Assembly: GCA_028280345.1 (NCBI GenBank)
Contig: JANQLY010000003.1
Location: 1 to 64,000, forward strand
From: Pseudomonadales bacterium
Lineage (GTDB): Bacteria > Pseudomonadota > Gammaproteobacteria > Pseudomonadales > UBA7239
DNA: 64,000 nt
Direction: 5' to 3'
The notes under the pieces were generated by a model that ran no database searches, had not been told where the DNA came from, and saw nothing but the letters and a program-made list of their open reading frames with translations. Positions 1 through 9,718 of the stretch are shown here, in pieces. A program made the translations under genes and the position numbers. Position 1 is the stretch's first letter, and the number at the start of each line of letters is the position of its first letter.

Positions 1-1
1 A

Positions 2-1066
2 GCTATTGCCTACACCAGTGGAACAACGGGATTCCCTAAAGGTGCCGTGCACAGCCATCACAATGTGATGTTGCCTGGTGCCATTGAAGTATTCAAAGGT
101 GTTTATCCTGATCCGTGCCCACAGGGCGTGATGCTGCCATTAACAATTTTGAATCTTGTGGTGCTGGCACCGATGGTGGCATTTCAGGGGGGCAATTGTT
201 GTGTGTGTATTGATGGCCTTAAGCCGGACATTATTGCCCGTTGGATAAAGCAGGAACAGATTGGCCACTTTGCGTCAGTACCAACAGTCATCCACGACTT
301 GTTAACGTCTACGGAAATAAACCCTTCTGATCTCGATAGCCTCGGTCATCCGGATATTGGCGGCGCAGGTTGCCCCGAAACCGTACAGCAACTTTACAAG
401 GAGCGTTTTGGTCGTGGTATTACTATAGCCTACGGTATGACAGAGGCGCCGACGATTGTTTCGCGTACGGATCCAAATAAGCCACCGGTTAATGAACTGT
501 GTGGCAAGGCGGTGGAGCAGATAGAGATTCTGGTGGTGGACGACGATGATCGACCACTGCCACAGGAGGAAGTTGGTGAGATTTGTGTCAGGCCTGCCGG
601 GGATGGTCGCTTTGCCAATGTCTACACCACAATGCTTGGTTATTGGAATAACGCTGCAGCAACTGAAAAAGCGTTAAGCAATGGGATGTATCACACCGGT
701 GATCTCGGCTATTTTGATGAGTACGGTGATTTGTATATGCGCGGGCGTAGCAAGGAGTTAATTATTCGCGGCGGTGCGAATGTTTATCCAGCTGAAGTGG
801 AGCGCATTATGATGGAGCATCCGGCGGTTACCTGTGCTGCGGTACTGGCAGTCGATGATGAGCGCCTCGGTCAGCGTGTGGTAGCCGCTATAGAGCAACA
901 CGGAGAAACACAGGTGGCGGAGGAAGAAATTTACGATTACTGTCGTGAACAACTTGCCCGCTACAAGGTACCCGATACGATTAAAACGGTTGAGTCACTA
1001 CCACGCAATGCAATGAATAAAATCGTTAAGCCAAAACTTGAGCCGCTATTTCTCGATGCAGAGTAA
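2..1066 (+). CDS. AMP-forming acyl-CoA synthetase, C-terminal part (5' end outside window)
   Basis: Adenylate-forming ligase that activates a carboxylic acid to acyl-AMP and then acyl-CoA. The open frame runs in from the left edge and starts within the AMP/ATP P-loop (YTSGTTGFPKGA, encoded from about base 11). Further family motifs follow in order: YGMTEAP, the HTGDLGYFDEYGD adenylate-binding segment, the RSKELIIRGGANVYPAEVE hinge and a C-terminal lysine region (NAMNKIVKPK). About 355 codons are present, so roughly the N-terminal third lies outside the window. The stop is followed at once by the GTG start of the next gene. The acid substrate cannot be inferred. Confidence 0.93.
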   Translation, partial: AIAYTSGTTGFPKGAVHSHHNVMLPGAIEVFKGVYPDPCPQGVMLPLTILNLVVLAPMVAFQGGNCCVCIDGLKPDIIARWIKQEQIGHFASVPTVIHDLLTSTEINPSDLDSLGHPDIGGAGCPETVQQLYKERFGRGITIAYGMTEAPTIVSRTDPNKPPVNELCGKAVEQIEILVVDDDDRPLPQEEVGEICVRPAGDGRFANVYTTMLGYWNNAAATEKALSNGMYHTGDLGYFDEYGDLYMRGRSKELIIRGGANVYPAEVERIMMEHPAVTCAAVLAVDDERLGQRVVAAIEQHGETQVAEEEIYDYCREQLARYKVPDTIKTVESLPRNAMNKIVKPKLEPLFLDAE

Positions 1067-1861
1067 GTGCTATTGCGCATAATTTATTTAACGCCCTTTC
1101 TATTATTCCCATTGTCTGCTTTTGCCGAGGCTGAACCGCGTTGGGAGGCCGGTATCGGTATTGGTGGCTTGCACTTGCCACATTACCTCGGAGCAGAGCA
1201 AAGCCGCAATATTGTGGTGCCGGTGCCGTATTTCATTTATCGCGGTGATGCCATTCGTTACGATGATAAAGGCTTTCGCGGTGTGTTTTTTGAAAATGAC
1301 AAATGGCTGATGAGTGTGAGTGCCAATTTCTCATTAGGTGTCGATAGCGAGGACAATGATGCACGTAGTGGTATGGAAGATCTCGATCCGATTCTGGAGT
1401 TTGGCCCGAAACTCACTTATGAGATTTATTGTTCGGAGCAGGATGTATCCTGTGTGCGTGTTGAGCTGCCAGTACGTGCGGCTGTGAGCTTCGATGGTCT
1501 TACAGGGCATCACCGTGGCTTCAGTGTTGACCCCAATATCAAATATATCCACCGCGTGGGAAAGTTGCGTTGGAATATCAGCGCTGCGCCGATCTTTCGC
1601 AGTCAGGACTATGCCAATTATATTTATGGTGTGACGATAAATGATGCTACAGCAATGCGCCCGGTTTATGAGGCCAATAGTGGCTACACCGGTATGCGTT
1701 ACAGTTTTCACTTAAGTCGTCATTTTGATCGTCATCATTTGGGGTTCTTTATCAGTCACTTTGATTTACAAGGCAGTGAGAATGCAGACTCACCCCTGTT
1801 TCTCGAAGATCACAACCTCAGTGCCGGTTTCGCGTGGTCGTGGAAACTTTGGTTTCCATAA
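1067..1861 (+). CDS. MipA/OmpV-family outer-membrane protein
   Basis: 264 residues with an N-terminal signal peptide (LLRIIYLTPFLLFPLSAFAEA, cleavage expected after SAFA). The mature part is a beta-rich pattern with alternating aromatic residues. It resembles the MipA/OmpV family of scaffolding or porin-like outer-membrane proteins: an early GIGIGGLHLPHYLGAEQS segment, FRGVFFE, and a C-terminal strand ending in an aromatic-rich WSWKLWFP. The start is GTG directly after the TAA of the synthetase upstream, so the two are probably translationally coupled. In a catabolic context it may serve in uptake of a hydrophobic substrate, which is inference. An alternative is an unassigned outer-membrane beta-barrel. 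Confidence 0.72.
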   Translation: MLLRIIYLTPFLLFPLSAFAEAEPRWEAGIGIGGLHLPHYLGAEQSRNIVVPVPYFIYRGDAIRYDDKGFRGVFFENDKWLMSVSANFSLGVDSEDNDARSGMEDLDPILEFGPKLTYEIYCSEQDVSCVRVELPVRAAVSFDGLTGHHRGFSVDPNIKYIHRVGKLRWNISAAPIFRSQDYANYIYGVTINDATAMRPVYEANSGYTGMRYSFHLSRHFDRHHLGFFISHFDLQGSENADSPLFLEDHNLSAGFAWSWKLWFP

Positions 1862-1885
1862 CAATAAGAACTTTGGTTTCCATAA
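1845..1885. repeat. 17-bp direct repeat, 24-bp offset, across the mipA-like stop codon
   Basis: AACTTTGGTTTCCATAA occurs at 1845-1861 and again at 1869-1885. The first copy encodes the last residues and the TAA stop of the MipA-like gene; the second lies just after it. It looks like a small local duplication. Confidence 0.8.
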
Positions 1886-1902
1886 TAAAAGAAACCCTTC
1901 TA

Positions 1903-2820
1903 TTAATTATTGATTCCCAACTGCTGTTGTAAACTTTCAATTAGCAACAGGGGTTTATCGAGCATCACGTGGTGGTGCGCGCCGGGTAACTTCATGACGG
2001 GGCCGAGATCTTTAAGAAATTCTTTTAGCTCCGGGATGATTGCGCCGGGAACTAGCACACTGTTGCCGCCGTAAAAGTAGCTGAACGTGCAATGAATTTT
2101 ACTGCGGCTAATAGGCTTTTGCGTTACTGTAAAGCGTGTGTAAATGCCTTCATCAAATTTCCAGCTCCAGCCTTGCTCAAATTCCCGGATTGAGTGACGA
2201 CCAACATGGTCAACAAGAAACTGGTTATTACAGGGTTGATCTGGCACAAGCCGAAACCGGCTGAATGCGGTATCGAAGTCCTCGTAATAACGTTTGCCTT
2301 TAAAACTGTGGTGGGTAGGCCTGTCCGGCTTATGGCTTTCGTCTTCACGACTGCCTTTGCTTTTATAGATCAGTGGCGAATCCAGAATAACCAGTTCGCT
2401 TACCAGTTCTGGCCAGGTTTCTGCGCAGCGCAGGGTGGCAACGCCTCCCATGCTGTGCCCTACAATAGTGACGTTTTTCTCGTGACCCATGGCGTGGGCA
2501 ACGGCACGGATATCAGCGGCAAATATATCGAGGCTATATTCATCGCGGTAACCACTATTACCCATGCCGCTCAGATGTAAAGCGCAGACACAGTACTTGT
2601 CAGTTAACGAAGGTGCAATAAAGTCCCACCAGTTGGCGTGACCCCCATTACCATGAACAAGAATCAACAAAGGTTTGTTGCTATCGCCCCATTGATAAAA
2701 TTCCAGCAGACAGTTGTTAAAGTTGCTGGTATGAGTCTTGTAGGGTGTACGGATTGCAGCTAAAAACCAGTCGGGGGCATCAGGGTATTGTTGTTTTAAT
2801 TCTGTTTCGGAGAAATTCAT
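1903..2820 (-). CDS. alpha/beta hydrolase
   Basis: 305-residue cytoplasmic hydrolase of the alpha/beta fold. The oxyanion segment HGNGGHANWW lies near residue 56, the nucleophile elbow GHSMGG gives the catalytic serine, and a C-terminal PGAHHHVMLDKP supplies the catalytic histidine. The pattern fits small esterases and hydrolases such as the epoxide-hydrolase/lipase group. The specific substrate is unknown. The gene converges on the MipA-like gene and stands alone on the minus strand, with a 109-bp gap to the lytic transglycosylase upstream of it. Confidence 0.88.
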   Translation of the reverse strand: MNFSETELKQQYPDAPDWFLAAIRTPYKTHTSNFNNCLLEFYQWGDSNKPLLILVHGNGGHANWWDFIAPSLTDKYCVCALHLSGMGNSGYRDEYSLDIFAADIRAVAHAMGHEKNVTIVGHSMGGVATLRCAETWPELVSELVILDSPLIYKSKGSREDESHKPDRPTHHSFKGKRYYEDFDTAFSRFRLVPDQPCNNQFLVDHVGRHSIREFEQGWSWKFDEGIYTRFTVTQKPISRSKIHCTFSYFYGGNSVLVPGAIIPELKEFLKDLGPVMKLPGAHHHVMLDKPLLLIESLQQQLGINN

Positions 2821-2929
2821 TGCAGACTAGTTATTACAGGTAATTGCCTGACACAGTCTATCATTTCACCAGTTTAAGACGCACTGTGGAGCATGCGTAA
2901 TTGTTTTTCAGCTGGCAAGGGGAGAGCTG

Positions 2930-4429
2930 CTAGAGAATTGAATGAGAGTGCGGCAGCAGTGTTTCCGGATTATTAACGTTCTGCAAGCCGCGTCCATTGT
3001 CGGCAAGTTTACGTTGTTGCATACGTGTATGCCATGACAGAACGGTATAGTAGTGGCGAATACGCTGTACATAGGTTGCCGCCTCCTGGCCGCGCGCATA
3101 GCCATGTTTGAGCGTTTTGTAATGTTTTTTGCGCTGTAGCAATGGCAGGTTTTCTTTTACGTCGTGCCACAAGTCCGGGTTGCCGCCAAAACGCTCGGTA
3201 AGAATACGCGCATCTTCAAGATGACCCATGCCAACATTATAGGCGGCCAATGCCATCCAACTGCGATCAGGTTCCTGAATATCGGCGGGGATGCGGTCGC
3301 GCAAACTTGCAAAATACAAGGCGCCGCCTTCAATGCTCTGTTGCGGGTCAATGCGGTTATCAACGCCGACTTCCTTCGCTGTGTTGCGCGTTAACATCAT
3401 CAAACCGCGTACGCCGGTGGGAGATTTTGCATTCGGGTTCCAGAAAGATTCCTGGTAACTCATTGCTGCCAACAGGTGCCAGTCAAGTTCGTGTTCCTCG
3501 GCGGCACTTTGCATAATTTCCTTGTATTTGGACAGACGTGTATCAATGCGCCTGGCAAACAGTTTTGTGGCCTGACTGTGCAGGGGCTCAAGGTGGCCAA
3601 AGTAGCGCTCCTGCAGCTGGGCGAGTTCACCGCTTTGTTCGAATTCGGTAAAGAAACGATTTGCAGCATCGCGCAGTGAAGAATCGTCCTGTTTGCGGAA
3701 AGCCCAGGCCAGTGGTTTCGGGTTGCTTAAATCAAACGCTACGCGCGCCTGGGAATACAGACCCTGATTCATCAGAAAGACATGGGAATCCACTACTGTG
3801 TAATCGATGCTGCCCGTGTGGACTTGCTCCATGAGTTCAAGACTGTCGAGCATTGGCTCGCTTTTCCAGCCGATGTCCGGGTGATTGATCGATAGTACCT
3901 GTAATAGATCGTTATGTGCGCCGTTGCCGTTGATCACGATATGTTCATCGCTAAGCTCTGTGCTGTCAGATGGGTGGTCGCGACCGGCGTGATACAGCAG
4001 TTGCGGTGTGGTATGCAAATAGGGCACGGAAAAATCTACCGCCTGTTCATTGCGCCGGGTAATTGCAATGCCCGATGCAGCAAAGTGGCCATAGCCGGTA
4101 TCGAGTACCCGGAACATGGTGTCTTCATTGAGACTGTCGATGATGCGTAATTCGACACCAAGGTGATCAGCGAAAGCCTGGGCAAGGTGGTATTCAAAAC
4201 CGGTGTAACCATCCGGGCCCTCGTAGTAGGTAGTCGGGCCATTATCAGACAGCACCACAAGCTCCCCGGACAGGGTGACCTGTTCGAGCGTCGAAGGTGG
4301 CTTACTGGCGCCCAACATCATGGTGGCGAGAACCAACATGAGTACACAGAGGCACTTCGACACCAGTGCCAAATTCACTGTTTTGAGTTGGGAAACATCC
4401 AGTCCGTCTTGTAATGCGTTATCTGGCAT
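2930..4429 (-). CDS. mltF: MltF-like membrane-bound lytic murein transglycosylase
   Basis: An N-terminal signal/anchor segment (LCVLMLVLATMMLGASK) is followed by a periplasmic solute-binding-protein domain (from ELVVLSDNGP to the QERYFGHL region) and then a lytic transglycosylase (SLT) domain. The catalytic glutamate lies in MSYQESFWNPNAKSPTGVRG, followed by GLMMLTRNTAKEVGV and AAYNVGMGH. This two-domain layout and length match MltF, which cleaves peptidoglycan glycan strands with formation of 1,6-anhydromuramic acid. The start is uncertain. A TTG at 4510 would add 27 residues, but neither candidate has a clear ribosome-binding site. The ATG at 4429 (MPDNALQDG) is preferred because it brings the signal segment nearer the N-terminus. 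Confidence 0.9.
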   Translation of the reverse strand: MPDNALQDGLDVSQLKTVNLALVSKCLCVLMLVLATMMLGASKPPSTLEQVTLSGELVVLSDNGPTTYYEGPDGYTGFEYHLAQAFADHLGVELRIIDSLNEDTMFRVLDTGYGHFAASGIAITRRNEQAVDFSVPYLHTTPQLLYHAGRDHPSDSTELSDEHIVINGNGAHNDLLQVLSINHPDIGWKSEPMLDSLELMEQVHTGSIDYTVVDSHVFLMNQGLYSQARVAFDLSNPKPLAWAFRKQDDSSLRDAANRFFTEFEQSGELAQLQERYFGHLEPLHSQATKLFARRIDTRLSKYKEIMQSAAEEHELDWHLLAAMSYQESFWNPNAKSPTGVRGLMMLTRNTAKEVGVDNRIDPQQSIEGGALYFASLRDRIPADIQEPDRSWMALAAYNVGMGHLEDARILTERFGGNPDLWHDVKENLPLLQRKKHYKTLKHGYARGQEAATYVQRIRHYYTVLSWHTRMQQRKLADNGRGLQNVNNPETLLPHSHSIL

Positions 4430-4627
4430 AGGGGTGCCAACTGAATTTCCGAATTTGCCGAATTTTACTCCTCTGGAATGCCAACCACTAGCTTGAATTG
4501 AGGGTTTCAATATGATAGGAAATTGTTCAAAAAAGCAGCAAATAATTCCTAAATTATTGTTTTATATGGCTTTTTCATCTGCCTGAACAGGCTGAAGCAG
4601 GCTGTAGGTAATTGTCCTGGAAAACAG

Positions 4628-4660
4628 CCAGGCCGATGAGCAAACACCGGCCTGGTTTTA
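4628..4660. terminator. bidirectional-type hairpin after the adenosine-kinase-like gene
   Basis: CCAGGCCG (4628-4635) pairs with CGGCCTGG (4648-4655) over a 12-nt loop. TTTT follows on the plus strand and GTTTT on the minus strand. The gene ends at 4682 on the minus strand, so the hairpin sits just after its stop codon. The rest of 4511-4681 shows no gene. Confidence 0.75.
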
Positions 4661-4681
4661 AAATACTGGGTCTCGAACGAC

Positions 4682-5692
4682 TTAGCTGACGACTTCCGAG
4701 AGAATGGTCTGGTGTTTCTCTGGCGGGAGCCGTGGCCCGAAAGCGGTGACCACTTCCGCTGAAGCGCGGCTTGCGAGGCGGCCTGCTGTGGCAAAGTCGT
4801 GGCCATGGCTGATCGCGTAGAGGAAAGCACCGGCAAACATATCGCCAGCACCGTTGGTGTCAATTGCTTTCACCGGGTGTGGGTCAATGGTATGTAGTGT
4901 AGTGCCATCAAAGACCAGTGCACCTTTGGCGCCGAGGGTCATGGCAAAGGTGCTTGCGTATTGCTTGAGGCCTTCAGCTGCTTCCTCGACACTGTTGGCA
5001 CCGACAAAGCCCTTGCCCTCGTCCTCGTTACAAAACAGCAGATCTACCTTGTTACCGATCATTTCCTTGAGGCCGTCACCAAAAAATTCCACCATACCGG
5101 GATCAGACAGGGACAGGGCAGTTTTCACACTATTCGCTTCGGCGGTTTCACGTAACTTGATCGCAGCAGCCCTGCCGGTGGGCGATGTGACAAGATAGCC
5201 TTCAAGGTAGATGTACTCGGAATTTTTTGCGGCTTCAAGGTCAAGCTCGATTTCGGACAGCGTTTCGCTAATACCGAGATGGGTGAGCATGGTGCGTTCC
5301 GCATCCGGTGTAATGAGTACGAGGCATTTGCCGGTATGGCCCTCGGCAAGTTGGTCGTTGCTATTACAGCTTACGCCGGCATCGGCCATGTCCTTGAGAT
5401 AAAAATTGCCATTTTCATCACTCGATACCTTGCAGGAATAAAAATTGTTGGCGCCAAAATAGTTGGCGGCAATGATTGAGTTGGCACCGCTGCCACCGCT
5501 TGCACGTTTGCTTGCAACAAGGTGGTCACCGAGATAATCGAGAAGTTCGAGCTGGCGTGCTTCATCGACGAGGGTCATAAGACCTTTTTCAATATTGAGA
5601 TTGTTCAGGTCCTCGTCACTGACTTCGATTTCAGTGTCCACGAGGGCGGCGCCGATGCCATAGATATGAAACTTGCTCACGGGATTGTCCAC
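4682..5692 (-). CDS. PfkB-family carbohydrate/adenosine kinase
   Basis: 336-residue ribokinase-fold sugar or nucleoside kinase. The N-terminal substrate region reads IYGIGAALVDTEIE, the middle contains ASGGSGANSIIAANYFG, and the C-terminal PfkB signature with the catalytic aspartate is DTNGAGDMFAGAFLYAI. The pattern is closest to the adenosine kinase-like branch common in proteobacteria, which would phosphorylate adenosine or a related nucleoside with ATP; the exact substrate is an inference. Monocistronic, with a hairpin after the stop and a 199-bp divergent intergenic region shared with the acyl-CoA synthetase at 5892. Confidence 0.88.
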   Translation of the reverse strand: MDNPVSKFHIYGIGAALVDTEIEVSDEDLNNLNIEKGLMTLVDEARQLELLDYLGDHLVASKRASGGSGANSIIAANYFGANNFYSCKVSSDENGNFYLKDMADAGVSCNSNDQLAEGHTGKCLVLITPDAERTMLTHLGISETLSEIELDLEAAKNSEYIYLEGYLVTSPTGRAAAIKLRETAEANSVKTALSLSDPGMVEFFGDGLKEMIGNKVDLLFCNEDEGKGFVGANSVEEAAEGLKQYASTFAMTLGAKGALVFDGTTLHTIDPHPVKAIDTNGAGDMFAGAFLYAISHGHDFATAGRLASRASAEVVTAFGPRLPPEKHQTILSEVVS

Positions 5693-5891
5693 CTTGTTAT
5701 GTGATTAAAGCAGGGGGCTATTATCCCGATTTGCCTCGAAAACGCAAAAATGCCTTGGGCGTTTGTTCAGGGCTGTGGCAGTGGAAAGCCACAGTGCCTG
5801 AACGGCCCGGGAACTTTTTGACAAGCTATCAAATGGTGTATGCTTAGGCCCTTCCTCAACCGACCCAACAATCCTTGACGGTGGTAAAACT

Positions 5892-7439
5892 ATGACTATT
5901 CGCGGTTTTTGGCAGGCGGCCCAGGCAGAGCCGGAGCGTATTGCGCTTGTAGATATTGATGGCACTGAAATTTCAGCAGGCGAACTTCTGGCTTCTGCGA
6001 ATCAGATTGTGCACGGTTTGCGGCATCTTGGCCTTGAGCAGAATGACATTGTGGCGATGTTATTGCCAAATGGCGCGGCATTTCTCGAGTTGTTGTTATC
6101 CACGATGCAGGCGGGTTGGCACATTGTGGTGGTGAATAATAATCTGACGGCCCCTGAAATTGCCTATATTTTGCAGGATTCCGGTGCAAAAGCATTTTTT
6201 ACGCATGAAAAGTTTGCCGATAAGTGCAAGGCGGCAGCGGATGAGGCGGGTATTGATGAGCAGCACTGTTTTGCGATCGGTGCGATTGATGGCTTTAGCC
6301 CCTATGGTGCGATCAAGGACGGACAGTCTTCAGCATTGCCTGAAGACCGTGTTGCCGGACAATTTATGCAGTACACCTCCGGGACCACCGGGCGGCCGAA
6401 AGGCGTGCATCGTGAAGTGTTTCCGATTGATCCTGATACCATGGTGGGTTTTCTCGCGGGCAACCTGACGCGCTACGACATTGAGCCGGGAGAAAATAAT
6501 GTGCACCTGTGTACCTCACCGATGTATCACATGGCGCCGCTCGCTTACAGCTATTTTTCTACCCACTTTGAACACAAGGTGGTGTTAATGGAAAAGTGGG
6601 ATCCGGAAGAGGCCTTGCGCCTGATTGAAAAGCACAAGGTCACAACAACCCATATGGTGCCGACACAGTTTCACCGCTTGCTGCAATTACCAGATGAAGT
6701 GAAAAACCAATATGATGTTTCATCGTTGCGCAATGTGATGCACGCTGCTGCACCGTGTCCGGTAGAAACGAAACAACAACTGATGGCATGGTGGGGTGAA
6801 GTGGTTTACGAATACTACGGCGCCACCGAAGGTGGCGGTGCAATTGCCAAGCCCCATGAGTGGCTCAAATACCCGGGTACTGTGGGTAAGGCCTGGGAAG
6901 GAGCGGAATTGCGTATTTATGATGATGAAAAGAACCTGTTGCCAGCCAATGAAATTGGCACGGTGTATATGAAGTTGCAGCAGGATTTCTCTTATAAAGG
7001 CGATGATCAAAAAACCAGAGACAACCGCATTGAAGATTTTTTCACAGTTGGTGATGTGGGTTATCTTAATGAAGACGGTTTTCTGTTTCTGTGCGATCGC
7101 AAAATTGACATGATTATTTCCGGTGGCGTGAATATTTACCCGGCGGAAGTGGAAGGTGCGTTATTTTCCCATCCGAAAGTGGGGGATGCAGCCGTATTTG
7201 GTATTCCAAATACGGATTGGGGTGAGGAAGTCAAAGCAGTGATCGAGCCGGTAGCCGGTGTTGAAGCAAGTGAAGCGCTACAACAGGAATTGATTGATCA
7301 CTGCGCGGAAAAACTTGCCAAATACAAAGTGCCGCGTTCGATTGACTTTACCGATGCGATGCCCCGTGACCCGAATGGCAAACTCTACAAACGCAAGCTG
7401 CGCGACCCGTATTGGGAAGATGCAAAAACTGCAATCTAG
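5892..7439 (+). CDS. AMP-forming acyl-CoA synthetase
   Basis: Full-length (515 residues) adenylate-forming ligase. The P-loop is YTSGTTGRPKGVHRE, the aromatic/ATP motif YYGATEGGG, and the motif at the domain hinge CDRKIDMIISGGVNIYPAEVE. The C-terminal catalytic lysine region is MPRDPNGKLYKRKLRDPYWE. The overall pattern resembles CoA ligases acting on steroid, bile-acid-type or long-chain acids, but specificity is inference. It is followed 15 bp later by an HSL-type esterase, probably in the same transcript, suggesting ester hydrolysis and then CoA activation of the freed acid. Confidence 0.94.
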   Translation: MTIRGFWQAAQAEPERIALVDIDGTEISAGELLASANQIVHGLRHLGLEQNDIVAMLLPNGAAFLELLLSTMQAGWHIVVVNNNLTAPEIAYILQDSGAKAFFTHEKFADKCKAAADEAGIDEQHCFAIGAIDGFSPYGAIKDGQSSALPEDRVAGQFMQYTSGTTGRPKGVHREVFPIDPDTMVGFLAGNLTRYDIEPGENNVHLCTSPMYHMAPLAYSYFSTHFEHKVVLMEKWDPEEALRLIEKHKVTTTHMVPTQFHRLLQLPDEVKNQYDVSSLRNVMHAAAPCPVETKQQLMAWWGEVVYEYYGATEGGGAIAKPHEWLKYPGTVGKAWEGAELRIYDDEKNLLPANEIGTVYMKLQQDFSYKGDDQKTRDNRIEDFFTVGDVGYLNEDGFLFLCDRKIDMIISGGVNIYPAEVEGALFSHPKVGDAAVFGIPNTDWGEEVKAVIEPVAGVEASEALQQELIDHCAEKLAKYKVPRSIDFTDAMPRDPNGKLYKRKLRDPYWEDAKTAI

Positions 7440-7454
7440 AAGTCGATAACCAGT

Positions 7455-8387
7455 ATGCCAGTTGATCCGCAAATACAAACCCTGATTGACGGTATGAGCG
7501 AAGGTGAAGTGCCGGAGTTTGCTGAACTCGGGCACATAGCGGTACGTGAAATGTGTGAAAGCATGCTGTTGCCGTTTGAGGCGGGTGAGCTTGCGAACGT
7601 TGAGGATCGAACGATTTATGCTAATGCTGCTGATCTTGCAGTCAGGGTGTACCAACCGGAAAACCCGCAGCAGAAAAAGCTGCCGCTGGTGGTTTATTAT
7701 CACGGCGGCGGCTGGACGATAGGCAGTCTTAATACCCACGATCCAATTTGTCGTGCGCTTGCAGCCTGGTCCGGTTGTGTGGTGGTTTCAGTGGATTACC
7801 GTCTCGCACCGGAACACCCGTTTCCGGTGCCGCTCGAAGACAGCTATGCGGCACTTGTCTACCTTGCTGAACACGCGGGAGATTTTGGTGCTGATGGTAA
7901 TCGGGTTGCGGTGGCAGGTGATAGTGCCGGTGGTAACCTTGCGGCAGAAATGTGTCTGCTGGCACGTGATCGAAACGGCCCCGTGGTTTCTTACCAGTTG
8001 TTATTTTATCCGATTACTGACGCAAATTTTACGACGGCATCCTATAACGATAATGCGCAGGGTTATGTGTTGCGTAAAAGTGATATGCAATGGTTCTGGA
8101 ATCAGTATATTGCAGAAGCGAATAAACGTAGTGATCCATTCGCTTCACCCTTGCAGGCTGAGTTACACGATTTGCCAGCTGCCTGTGTAGTAACAGCGCA
8201 GTACGATACCTTGCGCGATGAAGGTGATGCCTATGCGGAAAAGCTTCGTGCCGCAGGTGTTGCGGTTGAGCATATTGAGTGCGTGGGTATGGTTCACGGT
8301 TTTATTGGGTTTGCTGCGCTTGTGGATAAAGGCAGGGATGTTCTCAAGGACTGTGCACAGCGCCTTGCGCGTGCGTTATTTGTCTGA
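7455..8387 (+). CDS. HSL-family (type IV) esterase/lipase, alpha/beta hydrolase
   Basis: 310-residue hydrolase with the hormone-sensitive-lipase signature HGGGWTIGSL for the oxyanion hole. The nucleophile elbow is GDSAGGNLAAEM (catalytic Ser), an aspartate lies in TAQYDTLRDEGDAYAEKL, and a histidine in GMVHGF. The family cleaves short to medium acyl esters in the cytoplasm. It lies 15 bp after the acyl-CoA synthetase and is presumably co-transcribed with it. Confidence 0.94.
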   Translation: MPVDPQIQTLIDGMSEGEVPEFAELGHIAVREMCESMLLPFEAGELANVEDRTIYANAADLAVRVYQPENPQQKKLPLVVYYHGGGWTIGSLNTHDPICRALAAWSGCVVVSVDYRLAPEHPFPVPLEDSYAALVYLAEHAGDFGADGNRVAVAGDSAGGNLAAEMCLLARDRNGPVVSYQLLFYPITDANFTTASYNDNAQGYVLRKSDMQWFWNQYIAEANKRSDPFASPLQAELHDLPAACVVTAQYDTLRDEGDAYAEKLRAAGVAVEHIECVGMVHGFIGFAALVDKGRDVLKDCAQRLARALFV

Positions 8388-8451
8388 TCTTTAGCTGTTT
8401 ATTGCTGCTTTAAAAACCACTATAAGGTATGTATCTATTTCGGGGATAGGT

Positions 8452-9573
8452 TCAGGTCAGAAATGCATGTACCTGTTTCGCCTGCTGCATGCAGTCTTCA
8501 TAGCCGTGGTGTATCAATTGCTGGCAATAGCCAGGTTCAAACAATAAATAACTTGCCATACTGGAGCCGCCGCCGCTGCGTGTTGCACCGATCGTTTTAA
8601 GAAAGGCGCGCATCGAGCGTGGCAGGCTTGAGACATAGTTTGCTGCGACTTCGTCAAAGGCAATCGACGGAGTTATATAGAGTACATCCACCGGGCGCAT
8701 GTTGGCCGCCTGCTGTTCGCTTTTATCGATTTTGTTCAGTAGTGTGTTAAAGCGTTCGAGAATTTCAATATCTTCTTCCATGGAGTCGATAAACGCGCTG
8801 TTGAGTAATTGGCCGCCAATTTGTGCCAGAGATGGTGAATGCAAGCGCCCAAGATGTGGGCTGTCACCGCGGTTGTTGCCACTGACCCCGACCACAAATA
8901 TTTTACTGGCCCCCAGATGTAATGCGGCACTCATCGGTGTGGTCTGACGAATCGCGCCATCACCGTAGTAATCCCGGTCGATGCGCACTGCAGGAAAGAT
9001 CGCTGGTAGTGCGGATGAGGCCATCAGGTGTTGCAGGGTGAGCTGCGTGCGCTTGCCAATGCGGCGCGCTCGATCCCACTCTGGAATGCTTTCGTGGCCC
9101 TGAAAGAAATTAATACTGTGGCCGGATAAATAGGCGAGTGTGGTAATACTCAGTGCGTGCAGGTGACCGAGTTTGATAAGCCGATCGAGACGTTCAAGCT
9201 GTATGTTTTCTACCAATAGATGAAACAGTGGGGTGTTGTCGAGTAGTGACAACGGTCTGCCCTGGGCAATACCACTGTGAAAGAATGCGCCGAATAACTT
9301 TAGCGAGCTTTTTGCCAGTTCGTTATAGCCAATATAGTGAATGGAGTCAGAGCGCAGTTTGCTCCAGAGGCCGACAAGGCCATTGGCGGCTTCGTGAAAA
9401 AAATCGGAATAGGCGGCAATACATGCAGCATTAATTGCTCCGGCGGAGGTGCCGCAAATGATTGGAAATGGATTGCGATTCGGGTTGGAGAGAATTTCGG
9501 AAACTGCCTGTAGCACACCCACCTGGTATGCTGCTCTTGCGCCGCCCCCTGATAAAACTAATGCTGTTTTCAA
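8452..9573 (-). CDS. patatin-like phospholipase
   Basis: 373 residues with the patatin catalytic dyad layout. The glycine-rich oxyanion motif GGGARAAYQVGVLQ is at the N-terminus, the nucleophile elbow GTSAGAINAA follows, and the second catalytic element is the Asp of YGDGAIRQTTP. No signal peptide, so a cytoplasmic or membrane-associated lipid acyl hydrolase is expected. It converges with the esterase gene on the plus strand and diverges from the SDR at 9719, sharing a 145-bp intergenic region. Confidence 0.92.
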   Translation of the reverse strand: MKTALVLSGGGARAAYQVGVLQAVSEILSNPNRNPFPIICGTSAGAINAACIAAYSDFFHEAANGLVGLWSKLRSDSIHYIGYNELAKSSLKLFGAFFHSGIAQGRPLSLLDNTPLFHLLVENIQLERLDRLIKLGHLHALSITTLAYLSGHSINFFQGHESIPEWDRARRIGKRTQLTLQHLMASSALPAIFPAVRIDRDYYGDGAIRQTTPMSAALHLGASKIFVVGVSGNNRGDSPHLGRLHSPSLAQIGGQLLNSAFIDSMEEDIEILERFNTLLNKIDKSEQQAANMRPVDVLYITPSIAFDEVAANYVSSLPRSMRAFLKTIGATRSGGGSSMASYLLFEPGYCQQLIHHGYEDCMQQAKQVHAFLT

Positions 9574-9718
9574 TCGTTGTCTCCGACTTTAATTTCCTTC
9601 ACAGCGTTAAAGATAACATTCCTTGTGTTGTGATTCATTATTAGCGGTTTTTGTCTGTCTGAATGCGGTTAAAAAAGTGATAGGCTACCAGGCCTGTTAA
9701 TTACGGAGTAGGTATCAG

